From the NCBI GenBank assembly GCA_963921195.1, contig OY992537.1, positions 145,400,275-145,464,274 of the forward strand: a DNA stretch of 64,000 nucleotides, in the 5' to 3' direction. Below are positions 54,539 to 64,000 of this stretch, in pieces (position 1 is the first letter of the stretch; each line of letters opens with the position of its first letter). Under the pieces are notes generated by a model that was not told the DNA's origin, did not search any database, and saw only the letters and a program-made list of their open reading frames with translations. The position numbers and the translations under genes were made by a program. This DNA comes from Pegoplata infirma. Taxonomy: Eukaryota > Arthropoda > Insecta > Diptera > Anthomyiidae.

Positions 54539-56190
54539 ACTAGCTATACCCGGTCCGCGTTGCTGGCCCTAAGAAAAAACTGTTTTATATTGCATCTTAA
54601 TTTAAATATAGTGTCGGACAAAATTAAAGCACGGGTCCGGGTCCAGCTAGTAACCTTTGGTTCCACCCTTGGTTAGCACTATCTATAGAGAAATCTCAAC
54701 AAAATCGGTCGATTTTTCGTGATTTCGAAACAGATAGACATAACGTTAAGTGTAGTACAAAGGGGCGTGCCATTTAACGCATTTTTATCGAATCGTGATA
54801 GTCTAAAGTTCCATGCTGCATCCTCGATTAGTACTATCTGTGCTGCAAATTTCATTGACATCAGTTTTGCCGTTTTTGTGTGATTGCAACGTCCAGTATA
54901 GTACAAAGGGGCGTGGCATTTTATGCCCCTTTTTCCAATCGTAGTATAACATGGTATATAATTCCGCACTCGGTTAACACTATCAGTGCTGAAAATTTTA
55001 TTAAAATCGAATCAACAGTTTTTGCGTTATTGCAGAGCATGCAGAAACAACATTTAATTCAATACAAAGGAGCATGGCATCTTACGCCCATTTGTCCGAT
55101 CACGCTCTAATTTGGCACATAGTACTTGGTTTAAACTATCGTTGGTTTAAATTTCATCAAAATCGGTTTATCCGTCTTTTAAATATAGATGTCATTAGTG
55201 GTGCAATGTAAAAGTTCGATTTTGACCACCCTTCCGCCCACGGGCAAAAAAGCATGGCATTTTACGCCCATTTGTCCGATCACGCTCTAATTTGGCATAT
55301 AGTTAGTACTCGGTTAGTACTATCTTTGGTTTAAATTTAATCAAAATCGGTCTATCCGTTTTTATACCCTCCACTTAGTGGTAGAGGGTATATATAAGTT
55401 TGTCATTCTGTTTGTAACTCATAGAAATATCGATCTGGGACCCCATAAAGTATATATATTCATGATGCCCGATCGATTTTAAGACATTCTAGCGATGTCC
55501 GTCTGTCTGTGGAAAATGCTGTCGCGGACAAAATATTGCATAGAGATGACTGAAACTTAACATATTTATTGGAAGTTCTCCCGAGAAGTTTGGTATTGCA
55601 TTTGAGCGATATCGGTTAAGCGGTTCAAAAGTTATGAACGAAAATGTAAGCACACCTCAAAAATTTCAGTACATTCAACATAACCTAAAAATACAAAATG
55701 CTTTAATTCGCCTTCTGGTTGGCATATGTGAACATAATTGAACACCAAATGGTATTTAAACAAGTACGAACATATTTTTTGACAAAAAAAGAAAAAAATC
55801 GCGGATTTTTTTACCAAAAATTTTTTTTCGCGGAAATTTTTTTTCAAAAAAAAATTTTTTTTTCCTCCATAATTTCCTTTTAATTAAAGTTTTTTGTAAT
55901 AATCTTTTTGAAATTGTGGAGGGTATCACTACATTCGGCAAGGCCGAATTTAACTTTTTTACTTGTTTTATATATAGATGTCATTAGTGGTAAAATGTTA
56001 AATTTGGATTTTGCCACACCCCTCCGCCCACACTCAAAAAATCAAAAATCTGACTACACAGTGTTACTTCCTAGGCTATTCTGAATATTCCCTAAACATT
56101 TCATCAAGATCGGTCCAGCCGTTTTCGAGTCCATACGGAACATACATACATACATACCCACATACATACATCCATTTTTATATATATAGA
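54539..56190 (+). mobile_element. Second array element with ACTAGCT head, split
   Basis: The head ACTAGCTATACCCGGTCCGC is followed by several units like those at 50491-53508 (CGGTTAGTACTATCTGTGC, CAAAATCGGT, GGGGCGTGGCATTTTA). The tail ends ATTTTTATATATATAGATTA after a CATACATACATA run. A 614-bp dispersed repeat is inserted at 55361-55974. The motif ATATAGATGTCATTAGTGGT occurs three times. Confidence 0.55.
55361..55974 (+). mobile_element. Dispersed dipteran repeat, copy 1
   Basis: It starts TATACCCTCCACTTAGTGGT and ends GTGGAGGGTATCACTACATT, followed by CGGCAAGGCCGAATTTAACT. Core phrases are GGGTATATATAAGTTTGTCA, GACCCCATAAAGTATATATA and GATGTCCGTCTGTCTG. I know this sequence type from many fly genomes as a common dispersed repeat. 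The class is uncertain. Confidence 0.6.
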
Positions 56191-56335
56191 TTAAAATTCA
56201 AACAGCCTCACCACAAGTCCTCAAAAAATCGACTTTTAAAATATATTTTTAATAATCGACTTTATATTTAAAATTTTAAGTCGCAGTAGTCATTGTTTTT
56301 GGGTGTTTATTTTTTTCTGATTGGTTGTTTTATTT
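56191..56335. other. Short spacer
   Basis: AT-rich; nothing recognisable. Confidence 0.3.
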
Positions 56336-56474
56336 TTTATACCCTCCACTCTAGTGATAGAGGGTATATATAAGTTTGTCATTCCGTTTGTAACACCTCG
56401 AAATATTGGTCTAGGACCCCATAAAGTATATATATTCATGATCCTCGATCGATTTTAAGACGATCTAGCGATGT

Positions 56475-56525
56475 CCGTCCGTCCGTCCGTCCGTCTGTCC
56501 GTCTGTCTGTCTGTCTGTCTGTCTG
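56475..56525 (+). repeat. (GTCC/GTCT)n microsatellite
   Basis: About a dozen GTCC or GTCT units in a row. A shorter inverted version occurs at 59985-60003. Confidence 0.85.
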
Positions 56526-57043
56526 TTGAAAACACGCTAACTTTTGAAAGACTTTACGGAGGCTCCTGAAGTTTGGCATATATGTTGGGCATTTACCTGG
56601 TCAGGTTGGTATTGCAATCCAGCGAAATCGGTCCAATGGTTCAAAAGTAATGAGCAAAAGACTGAATTTCGGCAAGGGTTTTTCGTGAATTTATGAGATA
56701 AAAAGCACTATAACTTTTGAAGAGCAATTCTGAGGATGCTGAAGCTTGGCATATACATTTTTCGTTCCTCCAGCCTAGTTCATATTAAATTTCAGCCAAA
56801 TCGGTCCAGTGGTTCCAAAGTTATTAGCAAAACCGTGAATTTCAGATAAGCGTCACCTTAAATTCACGTGTTAAAAACCCGTTAAACCTGTTTTAAAAAC
56901 ATTGGTAAGTCACAAAAATGTTTTAAAACGTATTTTCGTCACTCAAAAATATTTTTATACCAAAACAAAAAAAAATACACTCGGGAAAAACTTTACACTC
57001 AAAAAAAAAAAATAGTAAATTATTTTTTTTTTTTTTTAAATTT

Positions 57044-57314
57044 CCGGTGAAAAATGTTCATATATAAATCATATGTGGTCCAAATATGGACATGTATGTT
57101 CATATATGCAAATATATGTTACACATGCGAAAATTGGCGGCATGTGTACATATATGGCATGGGTTCATAATGTGCATATGTGTTCATATATGTTTCATAT
57201 ATGTCTGTCCACATGCCGCCAATTTTCGTATATGCTCATATATTAAATATATATGTTCATATATGTAATCATACGTGAAATATATATGATTCACATTTGA
57301 ACATTTTTCACTGG
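57044..57314. repeat. 271-bp palindromic MITE (CCGGTGAAAAATGTTCA ends)
   Basis: The ends CCGGTGAAAAATGTTCA and TGAACATTTTTCACTGG frame a near-palindrome with GAAAATTGGCGGCATGTG and its inverse. It is rich in CATATATG/ATATGTTCATATATG motifs. The 60-residue frame at 57086 is a by-product. Confidence 0.7.
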
Positions 57315-57475
57315 GTTACTAAAAAAAAAAATTTTTTACGCAAAATAAAATATTTATAATCAAAACTGTTATTTTTTTCACGTTAGAAAATTTACTATCA
57401 CTTAAAATGGGCATTGTGGAGGGTATTCATAGATTCGGCCAAGTCGAATTTAACTTTTCTACTTGTTTTTTTGTG

Positions 57476-58259
57476 GGGTGGGTCGGTAGTGGCAATTGAA
57501 GGGGGGGGGGGGATTTTCTCTCTAATATGTGTTTAAAAATTCATTCTTATGCTTTTTGCACTAAAGAAATGAAAGTTTATCATAATTAAAAAAAAATATT
57601 CCTCGCAACATTTTCTAATTCTCAAGTTCCAAATGCACGCCTTTGATCTTCTTGTAGCATAAAAATGTTGCATTTGTTAAACAAAAACACAAAAAATCAT
57701 GTAAAAAATCATGTAAAAAATCATGTAAAAAATTATGTTTTTTAGAGGTTGGTTTAGTTCTTCAAGGGGGAACTTTTTTCCCCCTGGTCCGATTTTGCTC
57801 ATTTACGAACTTAACCCGCCTAGGAATATAAGACATATTTGTGCGTATTAACTACAGACGGACAGACGGATGGACATCGTTAGAATGTCTTAGAATCGAT
57901 CACTGATCATAAATATATATACTTTATGGGTCCTAGACCGATATTTTGATGCGTTACACACGGAGTGAAAAAGTGAGTATACCCCCATACTGTAGTTGAA
58001 GGGTATAAAAATTAAAAGCCTAAAATAATAAAATGCAAAGTTTTCGTTTTTTCTTTAAACAGTTTCTATGCTGATGAACATTGCATTTAATGCACATATA
58101 AATTGCGGTGGCCAAGGGGAGATATTTTTTAATTGCAGAAAGTTGAGACTTAACATTCGTTACAAAATATACCTGAAATTCATCCTTTTCATACATAAAT
58201 ATTTTTTGAAAAAGGTGATCGAAATAGGTTATCGTGGAGGCCCCTTTAGTAATACCATA
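57476..58259. other. Spacer with a G12 tract and repeat fragment
   Basis: A run of 12 G lies at 57501-57512, striking in such AT-rich DNA. A minus-strand fragment of the dispersed dipteran repeat covers about 57850-58008. A direct triple repeat AAAATCATGT lies near 57695-57730. No gene is seen. Confidence 0.5.
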
Positions 58260-58388
58260 TTCGCATTCATTTAAACTAGTTTAATTATGCGTCTTCCCCA
58301 TACAATTTTTAAACACTTTATCTGTCAAAATAAAACGGTGGTTTATTTTGACGTTTAAATTGTATGGGGAAAACCAATAAATAAACTA

Positions 58389-60195
58389 CCCAGATAGAAA
58401 AATACGAACGGGAAAGCGCTGGCAAAGTACCTTTTATGGTGGCTTGTGTGCTGGGAAAGCATCACAGTTTAGTACTCTCCCAGCGTCCAAAATGATAACC
58501 ACGGTAAACGGTATGCCGTTGCTATTTTAAAGCGCCTTGTGGTACAGGGTATAACGAGTTTATGCTTATGTTTGAAACTACCCGAAATAATAGTCCTAGA
58601 TTAACCTTTTAGCAAAAGTCCCGAAAAAAAGTGATGTATTGAACCGAAACGTGTTGTTTTCCAAAGGGATAGACCCAGTGGCATTTCACATGTGATGTAT
58701 CCGGAGTTTAAGACACTTCCTCACAAAAGAAACGTGTTTTTATATAAAAGGTGTCAAGTTTGTGATAGTCATTGTGTCTAAGTCACATATCACGAGAGCT
58801 ATCAAGGACCAATAACTAATACTGCAGGGAAATGAAAAATATTCCAATTGTTATGAAAATTAATAAATTTTAATTACAAATTATACTTTGAACGGATTTA
58901 AATAGAAAACATTGGCAAAGCGCTTGGAAAGCACTTTTTTCATACTACCTTATACACAAACAAGTAAATAAATTAAATTCGACTTGGTCGAATCTATGAA
59001 TACCCTCCACAATGTTATCTGATAGTAATTTTCTAAAAAAAATGTAAAAAAATTGCATTACAAATTTTTTATAATAAATATATTATTTTGAGTAAAACTT
59101 TTTTTTAATCAATCAAATTTTTTTGAGTGTAAAATTTTTTTTGACTGTCAACATTTTTTTGAGTGTGATATTTCATTAAAAAAAAAAATTAATGTGCACA
59201 TTTTTTTGGAGTGTAACATTTTTTTTGAGTGTAAATATTTTTTTAGTGTACAATTTCTTTGAGTAACAAAATTACTTTGTAAAATATTTTAGTTGTTTAA
59301 TACCTACATATAATATATATAACATATTATGTAATACAAAAAAAATTATTTCACAAATTTCCCTCTTTTTATTTTACATCTTCTTTATTTTAACTCTTCT
59401 TTAAAAACCAAAAACAAACTAACATTCAATCATACCCATACTTTATTTGATTTTTTTCCAAAAATACTTACTATACACCGTTACATACAGTTACACTAAC
59501 AATAACAAAACAATAACAAATATTTAGTTGTCTAACAACTAAACTGCACCCCACGGCAGGCAAAAAAAAAACAACAACAAGTTCTAAAAAAACTGGTATT
59601 TCACCATGCTTATAAAACTTGTTTAACAAGTTTTCCACAGTTTAAGGTGAAACAAATCCGAAATTCAGAGCCTTGCTTATAACTTTTGAACCACTGAACC
59701 GATTTTGCTGAAATTCAAAATCAAACAGACTTGGGGAACAACAAATATATGTGCTAAGCTTCAACACCCTCAGAATTGTCTTTCGAAAGTTAGAGGGGTT
59801 TTAATCTCGTAAATTCGCAAAATACCCATGCCGAAATTTACTATTTTGCTCATAACTTTTGAACCACTGGACCGATTTCGTTGGATTGCAATACCAACCT
59901 GACCCGGTAAATGGCCAACATATATGTCAAACTTCAGGAGCCTCCGTAAAGTCTTTCAAAAGTTAGCGTGTTTTCAACGGACAGACAGACAGACGGACGG
60001 ACATCGCTAGATCGACTTAAAATCGATCAAGGATCATGAATATATATACTTTATGGGGTCCTAGACCAATATTTCGATGTGTTACAAACGGAATGACAAA
60101 CTTATATATACCCTCTATCACTAGAGTGGAGGGTATAAAAATAAAGTGCTTTGCCGAGACTTTTTTTGTGGAACGGTTGGCAGTTTCTGCCTGGG
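58389..60195. mobile_element. CCCAG-ended non-autonomous element, TA duplication
   Basis: The ends CCCAGATAGAAAAATAC and, inverted, CCCAGGCAGAAACTGCC are flanked by TA (58387-58388 and 60196-60197). The empty site is seen in the MITE copy at 33692-33838. The left subterminal region holds AAAGCGCTGGCAAAG and the right one GTGCTTTGCCGAG. The element's own sequence is about 600 bases; the rest is dispersed dipteran repeat. Its ends match the transposase-bearing element at 32277-34791, so it may have been moved by that family. Confidence 0.75.
58965..60140 (-). mobile_element. Dispersed dipteran repeat, copy 3 (minus strand)
   Basis: Read on the minus strand it starts TATACCCTCCACTCTAGTGA (near 60138) and ends in GTGGAGGGTATTCATAGATT (near 59000). 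It matches copy 2 in the parts around GGTTGGTATTGCAATCCA and CGGTCCAGTGGTTCAAAAGT. It lies inside the CCCAG element. Confidence 0.65.
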
Positions 60196-60215
60196 TAGTA
60201 AAAAATGAATGCGAA

Positions 60216-61402
60216 CATCGTTTTGCAGAATAAAAACGTAATGAAAAAATTTTCAAATCAAGCAGAAACAATCTCAAATTAAAAATAAAAACAGTGACAA
60301 AAGTCAACAAACTTTGTTTTTGCTTAATTTGAAAATGTTTATTTTCATTTTTAAAATGGGTGAATAAAAACTAACGTTTTAAAATTAAAGTTGATTCATT
60401 TTTAATTTGAAATTGAGAAATTTTTGATTTAAGGTTGATATAATTTTATTTTTATGTTCCATGTTATTTTATTTCATTAATTAAAACATTTTTTTTTAAT
60501 ATTTAAAGTAAACAATTTATTAAAAATTATAAAAAATAATACGCAGTTTTGTATAAAATTGGTGATTTGTTATTTTTGTGAAACCCCGCCTATGTAGAAT
60601 GGTAAAATGATTAGCTCTTTAATCAGACTATGTTGACTGTGGTAAAAACTTATTTTACAATTTTCACTATTATACATACTTAACCTGCTTAGACTTATTT
60701 ATTTTTTTATTTTCCTATCCGGGAATTAGTCCATTTTATAATTGTCATCAATTATTTTTTCCACGACAACGCCCTTAAACCAAAGAAGAACAAAACATGT
60801 TAGATAACAAAAAAAAAACACATTAAACTTTATAACTTACCATTGCTTATAAATTATTTCAACAAATTTAATTTTTTACGAATATTATTCATTATATCTC
60901 AGGTATTATTAAAATTTTAACAAATGTTTCCATTTTTTGCAAAAATTACGCAATGACGCAATAAATTTTCTTAAAATGAACATATTTAAATTGAAAATGT
61001 TTCTATCTTCAAATTTAACACATAATTTCAAAATGTCAATTCACAACTTAAATTCAAATTGTTTAACATCAAATTGAACATGAAACAATATTGTTTTTAA
61101 AATGAAAATTTGAATTGACAACAAATTTAATTTTTAACGAACTTTTACGACAGCATAATAAATCTATGTGTATTCATTTTTAAATTAAAAGGTTAACAAC
61201 TTTAAAATAAATATATTTATTTTTAAATCAACATATTTCAATATTAATAATAAAATTTTTTAAAAATAATGTAATATTTTTAAATTAAAAATGAAAATTT
61301 TTGATTTAAGTATGCTTTTTTCCCTCAGTGTAAACTCTCAAAAATAGCAAGTGTGAACCGCACACTAAAATAAAATAAATTCTTATATAAAGCTTGATTT
61401 AC
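60216..61402. other. AT-rich spacer
   Basis: Degenerate AAATTGAAAATG/CATTTTCAATTT motifs on both strands suggest an old inverted-repeat element, possibly about 60240-61330. I could not fix ends. No gene is seen. Confidence 0.35.
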
Positions 61403-61563
61403 ACGTTAACTACCCTTGACCACCCTTATCTACTATTTCCCAGTATTGGAGGATAACAATTGTCAAATTCAAATAATTTTTCATACAAAATTATTTAAAC
61501 CCGGCAAACCGCATCACCAATACTGGGAAATAGAAGATAAGGGTGGTCAAGGGTAGTTAACGT
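61403..61563. repeat. 161-bp palindromic MITE
   Basis: The ends ACGTTAACTACCCTTGACCA and its perfect inverse frame a palindrome continuing through CCCTTATCT and TATTTCCCAGTATTGG, with a short AT-rich loop. Confidence 0.8.
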
Positions 61564-61764
61564 GACTGTGCCCGGCACAGTGTGCCTCTAATAAAACAAA
61601 AAAAAATTTTTGGATTCTGGTGTTGTGACACAAAATTTTGTAACGGCTGCTTGATTGGAATTTCCAAAAAAGGACATTAGTATTTTTTTGTACAACCCAA
61701 AGAACAGTGCAGTGACATTTAATGTATATCAAATAAAAACAATGTTTGCGAAAGAAAAAATTTC

Positions 61765-62225
61765 ATCACAGAAAAGGTCTAAATTTTTTAAGATCTACTT
61801 TTATTAGGGGTCATAAAAATCAAATTTGGTTAAAAAGAACTAAAAAAATATATATTTTTTCTTATGTTTTTATGGCTTTTTTTATTCAAGCTAACTCCTT
61901 TTTGTAATATGACATTGCATGCAAACGATTATTGATCGATGTAACATCTTTTGTGAACATATTTAGCAATTCGTTAGTAAAGCCTAATATCAATTATCAA
62001 TATCAAAAATCTATCACAGAAAAGGTCTAAATTTTTTGAGATCTACTTTTATTAGGGGTCATAACAATCAAATTGGGTTAAAAATAAGGATATGGTACGT
62101 GACAAAAAAAATTGTTTTATGTTTTTATGGCTTTTAAAATTCAAGTAGCTAACTCCTTTTTGTTATGTGACATTGCATGCAAACGATTACTGATCGATGT
62201 AACATCTTTTAGCAATTCGTTAGTC
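61765..62225. repeat. Tandem duplication of a ~245-bp unit
   Basis: Two direct copies share ATCACAGAAAAGGTCTAAAT, GATCTACTTTTATTAGGGGT, GACATTGCATGCAAACGATT and GATCGATGTAACATCTTTT. The second starts near 62015 and is a little shorter. Similarity is about 90%. No ORF is present. Confidence 0.75.
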
Positions 62226-62340
62226 AGGTAAAACCCAATAATGTGATGGAAAGAAAATGTTTGAATTCATAATTAAAACAAACGAAAATAAGAATACAAA
62301 AAACCGAAACAAACCCGATACGAAAGTAGAAAAAAATGAA

Positions 62341-62545
62341 TTGGTATTGGTTTTTATTGGTATTGGTTTTTATTGCTATTGGTTTTGAAGAATAAAAGTA
62401 TTGGTTTTTAATTGGTATTGGTAGTGCGGAATCGATATTGGTTTTTTATAGGTATTGGTATCGCACAAATAAAGGTATTGGTTTTTAATTGGTATTGGTT
62501 TTCAATTTGAATTGGTATTAACGGGTATTGGTATCGAAAAGTTCT
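62341..62545. repeat. TATTGG microsatellite
   Basis: Degenerate GGTATTGGTTTTTA units run for about 200 bases, of the same kind as at 50435 and 53508. Confidence 0.75.
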
Positions 62546-62546
62546 T

Positions 62547-62742
62547 CGTTTTTTTTCGAGTAAATCGCATTTCAACTTTAAATTTCATAACAATTTGGTA
62601 ATTTGCTTATATTTTCTTGATTTAACGTTGCGAATGAGTAATATTAATTGCATAAATATTCCTCATACGCTCTTTTAAAACAAGAAAATTACTAAATTGT
62701 TATGAAATTTAAAATTCAAATGCAATTTTCTCGAAAAAAACG
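62547..62742. repeat. 196-bp palindromic MITE
   Basis: CGTTTTTTTTCGAGTAAATC and its near-inverse at the right frame a palindrome containing AATTTCATAACAATTTGGTA and TACTAAATTGTTATGAAATT. No ORF is present. Confidence 0.65.
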
Positions 62743-64000
62743 AAAAATGTGTTTCTGAATTTTTTTTATGTGGATGGACAAATATTTAAAATTTAAGAAA
62801 AAATTTAAAAAAGAAAAAAAGTGGCCGGATTTTTGATAAATTGACTTTTTAAAAAATGGAAAATTTCAGAACGGGTTCTGAACATTTTCCAAAAAAAAAA
62901 AATTATTCGATAGCCCATACAAAACTATATAAGAATGTAAATTTTTGAGATTGTGGTGCATTCCGCTTTAATGTGATAAATATTTAATCAAGGCAACTCG
63001 CCACAAATTTGACCATTTTTCCAATATTTGACCACGCCTCCTAAGCCCAGTTTTTGAAAAATTGAAAAACCAAAAACGCAATTTTCTAAGTTCCATATAG
63101 GGCTATCCATACAACCTATTCAGAAGTTTACGGTACACATGTTTTTTTCGCTGGACATTTGATGTGGAATGCCTCATATACCAAGTTTAAAGAAATTACA
63201 ATCAAAATTAAAAATTTTTTAAAAAAAGGGCGTGGCCGTTATCTGGCCTCCCATATTTTTCATAATGTTGTTTTTGAAGTCAAAACGAACATGTATACCG
63301 AATTTCCAGTCAATATAAATAAAATTGGATTTTTGCCGTCCTGGATTGGCCAAATGTGGCACAGTGCAAGGGTGAAAACCGCTACTGTGCACCGTCTTGC
63401 TTTAATCTTTTTTGGCTGATAAAAACGATTTTACACAAAATGCTTTTATTATCCCACTAGTCGAATAGCCTGTCCCTGCCAGGCGGAACACCAAATTACT
63501 TTTCTCAATAGTTCTAATATTTTACCAAACTTTATAAAAAATTATGTTTGTGCATCAAAAATTTAATATTGCTAGAATGAGTTACATCAATATATTTCCC
63601 AAACTGGAAAAAAATTTAATGAGTATAAAAGGTTTTATTGATAAAATTTTAGAACTGAATTTAGCACGCCCATTTCGTCTCTCCGTCCATAAACCGGATA
63701 TCAAAAATCCATCGTGTGGATCTGTCCCATGATCACTCCTATATACATGGAAATTTTTATCTTTCTTTTTATCATGAAGGGTTTTAAAATTAGTTAAAAT
63801 GTTAAAAAAACACAAACATTTTTCCACTTAAATTTTTCCTTAAAATTCTCCGTACACAGTTTAAATATTAAATCTGACTTCATAAGGATATGATCCATTG
63901 TCAATACTTTATGCTTTACAATTTTCAGCTTCCTTAGTCATTAGGGGTTTCAGAAATAGTTTAAATATTTAAAAACTAAATTTCGCCGTCTTCCGCCACT
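62743..64000. other. Repeat debris to the window end
   Basis: Phrases such as GATGTGGAATGCCTCATAT and GGTGCATTCCGCTTTAATG resemble, at a distance, the ends of the palindrome at 47422-49348. GGGCGTGGCC and CCACGCCTCC recall the array units. I see no gene; the frames at 63159-63827 have no recognised motif. Confidence 0.4.

Larger units (their letters stand above)
56336..57475 (+). mobile_element. Dispersed dipteran repeat, copy 2
   Basis: This has the same start (TATACCCTCCACTCTAGTGA) and end (GTGGAGGGTATTCATAGATT, CGGCCAAGTCGAATTTAACT) as copy 1 but a longer middle. Phrases in the middle (AAAACACGCTAACTTTTGAA, AATCGGTCCAATGGTTCAAA) recur inverted in the copy at 58965-60140. It contains the tetranucleotide repeat 56475-56525 and a MITE at 57044-57314. 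Confidence 0.6.
58260..60215. mobile_element. TTCGCATT fold-back MITE, copy 2, split
   Basis: The left part 58260-58388 and right part 60196-60215 together match the 147-bp MITE at 33692-33838. The break is at CTAG, with TA duplicated, where the CCCAG element entered. Confidence 0.75.

Noticed and set aside
56475..56525. Short regular repeats as a CRISPR-like array
   Set aside because: The units are tetranucleotides without spacers; this is a microsatellite in eukaryotic DNA.

Overview
The window looks like intergenic DNA from a higher (probably calyptrate) fly. It is very AT-rich and packed with nested transposable elements. The evidence for a fly is an LOA-clade non-LTR retrotransposon with an RNase H domain, the dispersed dipteran repeat carrying GACCCCATAAAGTATATATA, many hAT and fold-back MITEs, and a solo LTR. 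I found no host protein-coding gene, no true tRNA or rRNA gene and no CRISPR array. Every coding stretch I could recognise belongs to a mobile element, and almost all of them are broken.

Layout. 1-727 is AT-rich. 736-8910 is a hAT-type element (8-bp duplication CATGTGTA) that received a 5'-truncated LOA retrotransposon (1182-7956), which in turn received a second hAT element (3807-6597) holding palindromic MITEs. 9503-14661 is a second LOA copy, 5'-truncated, with a mutated RT catalytic box and a hAT MITE in its RNase H. 17354-35481 is a transposase-like gene of an animal DNA-transposon family (N-terminal C2H2 fingers, an HDLLEG box, a KPKHHFLSHY block) split by three insertions. The first is a 10.35-kb, nearly symmetrical palindrome with Polinton/Maverick-like ends (AGTAGTAGTAA, 6-bp duplication TGTAAT) and three small ORFs in each arm. 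The second is a TA-flanked composite of palindromes. The third is another transposon coding for a different member of the same broad transposase group.

35482-64000 is a mosaic of smaller pieces. It has a solo LTR (38441-39247); a 4.8-kb long-inverted-repeat element with a central pseudogene carrying three in-frame stops (39602-44412); three TA-flanked CCCGAG/CCCTAG MITEs (45140-47279); a 1.9-kb palindrome (47422-49348); and a CACTCT-ended element with two tRNA-like Pol III units (49510-50274). It continues with degenerate tandem arrays (50491-53508, 54539-56190), hAT MITEs made of GTGAGTGAGT repeats, and several copies of the dispersed dipteran repeat.

The nesting can often be proved from the sequence: removing an insert with one copy of its target duplication restores a reading frame or a match to a second copy. 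All coordinates and similarities come from reading by eye. Family names rest on motifs, terminal bases and duplication lengths, not on database searches.
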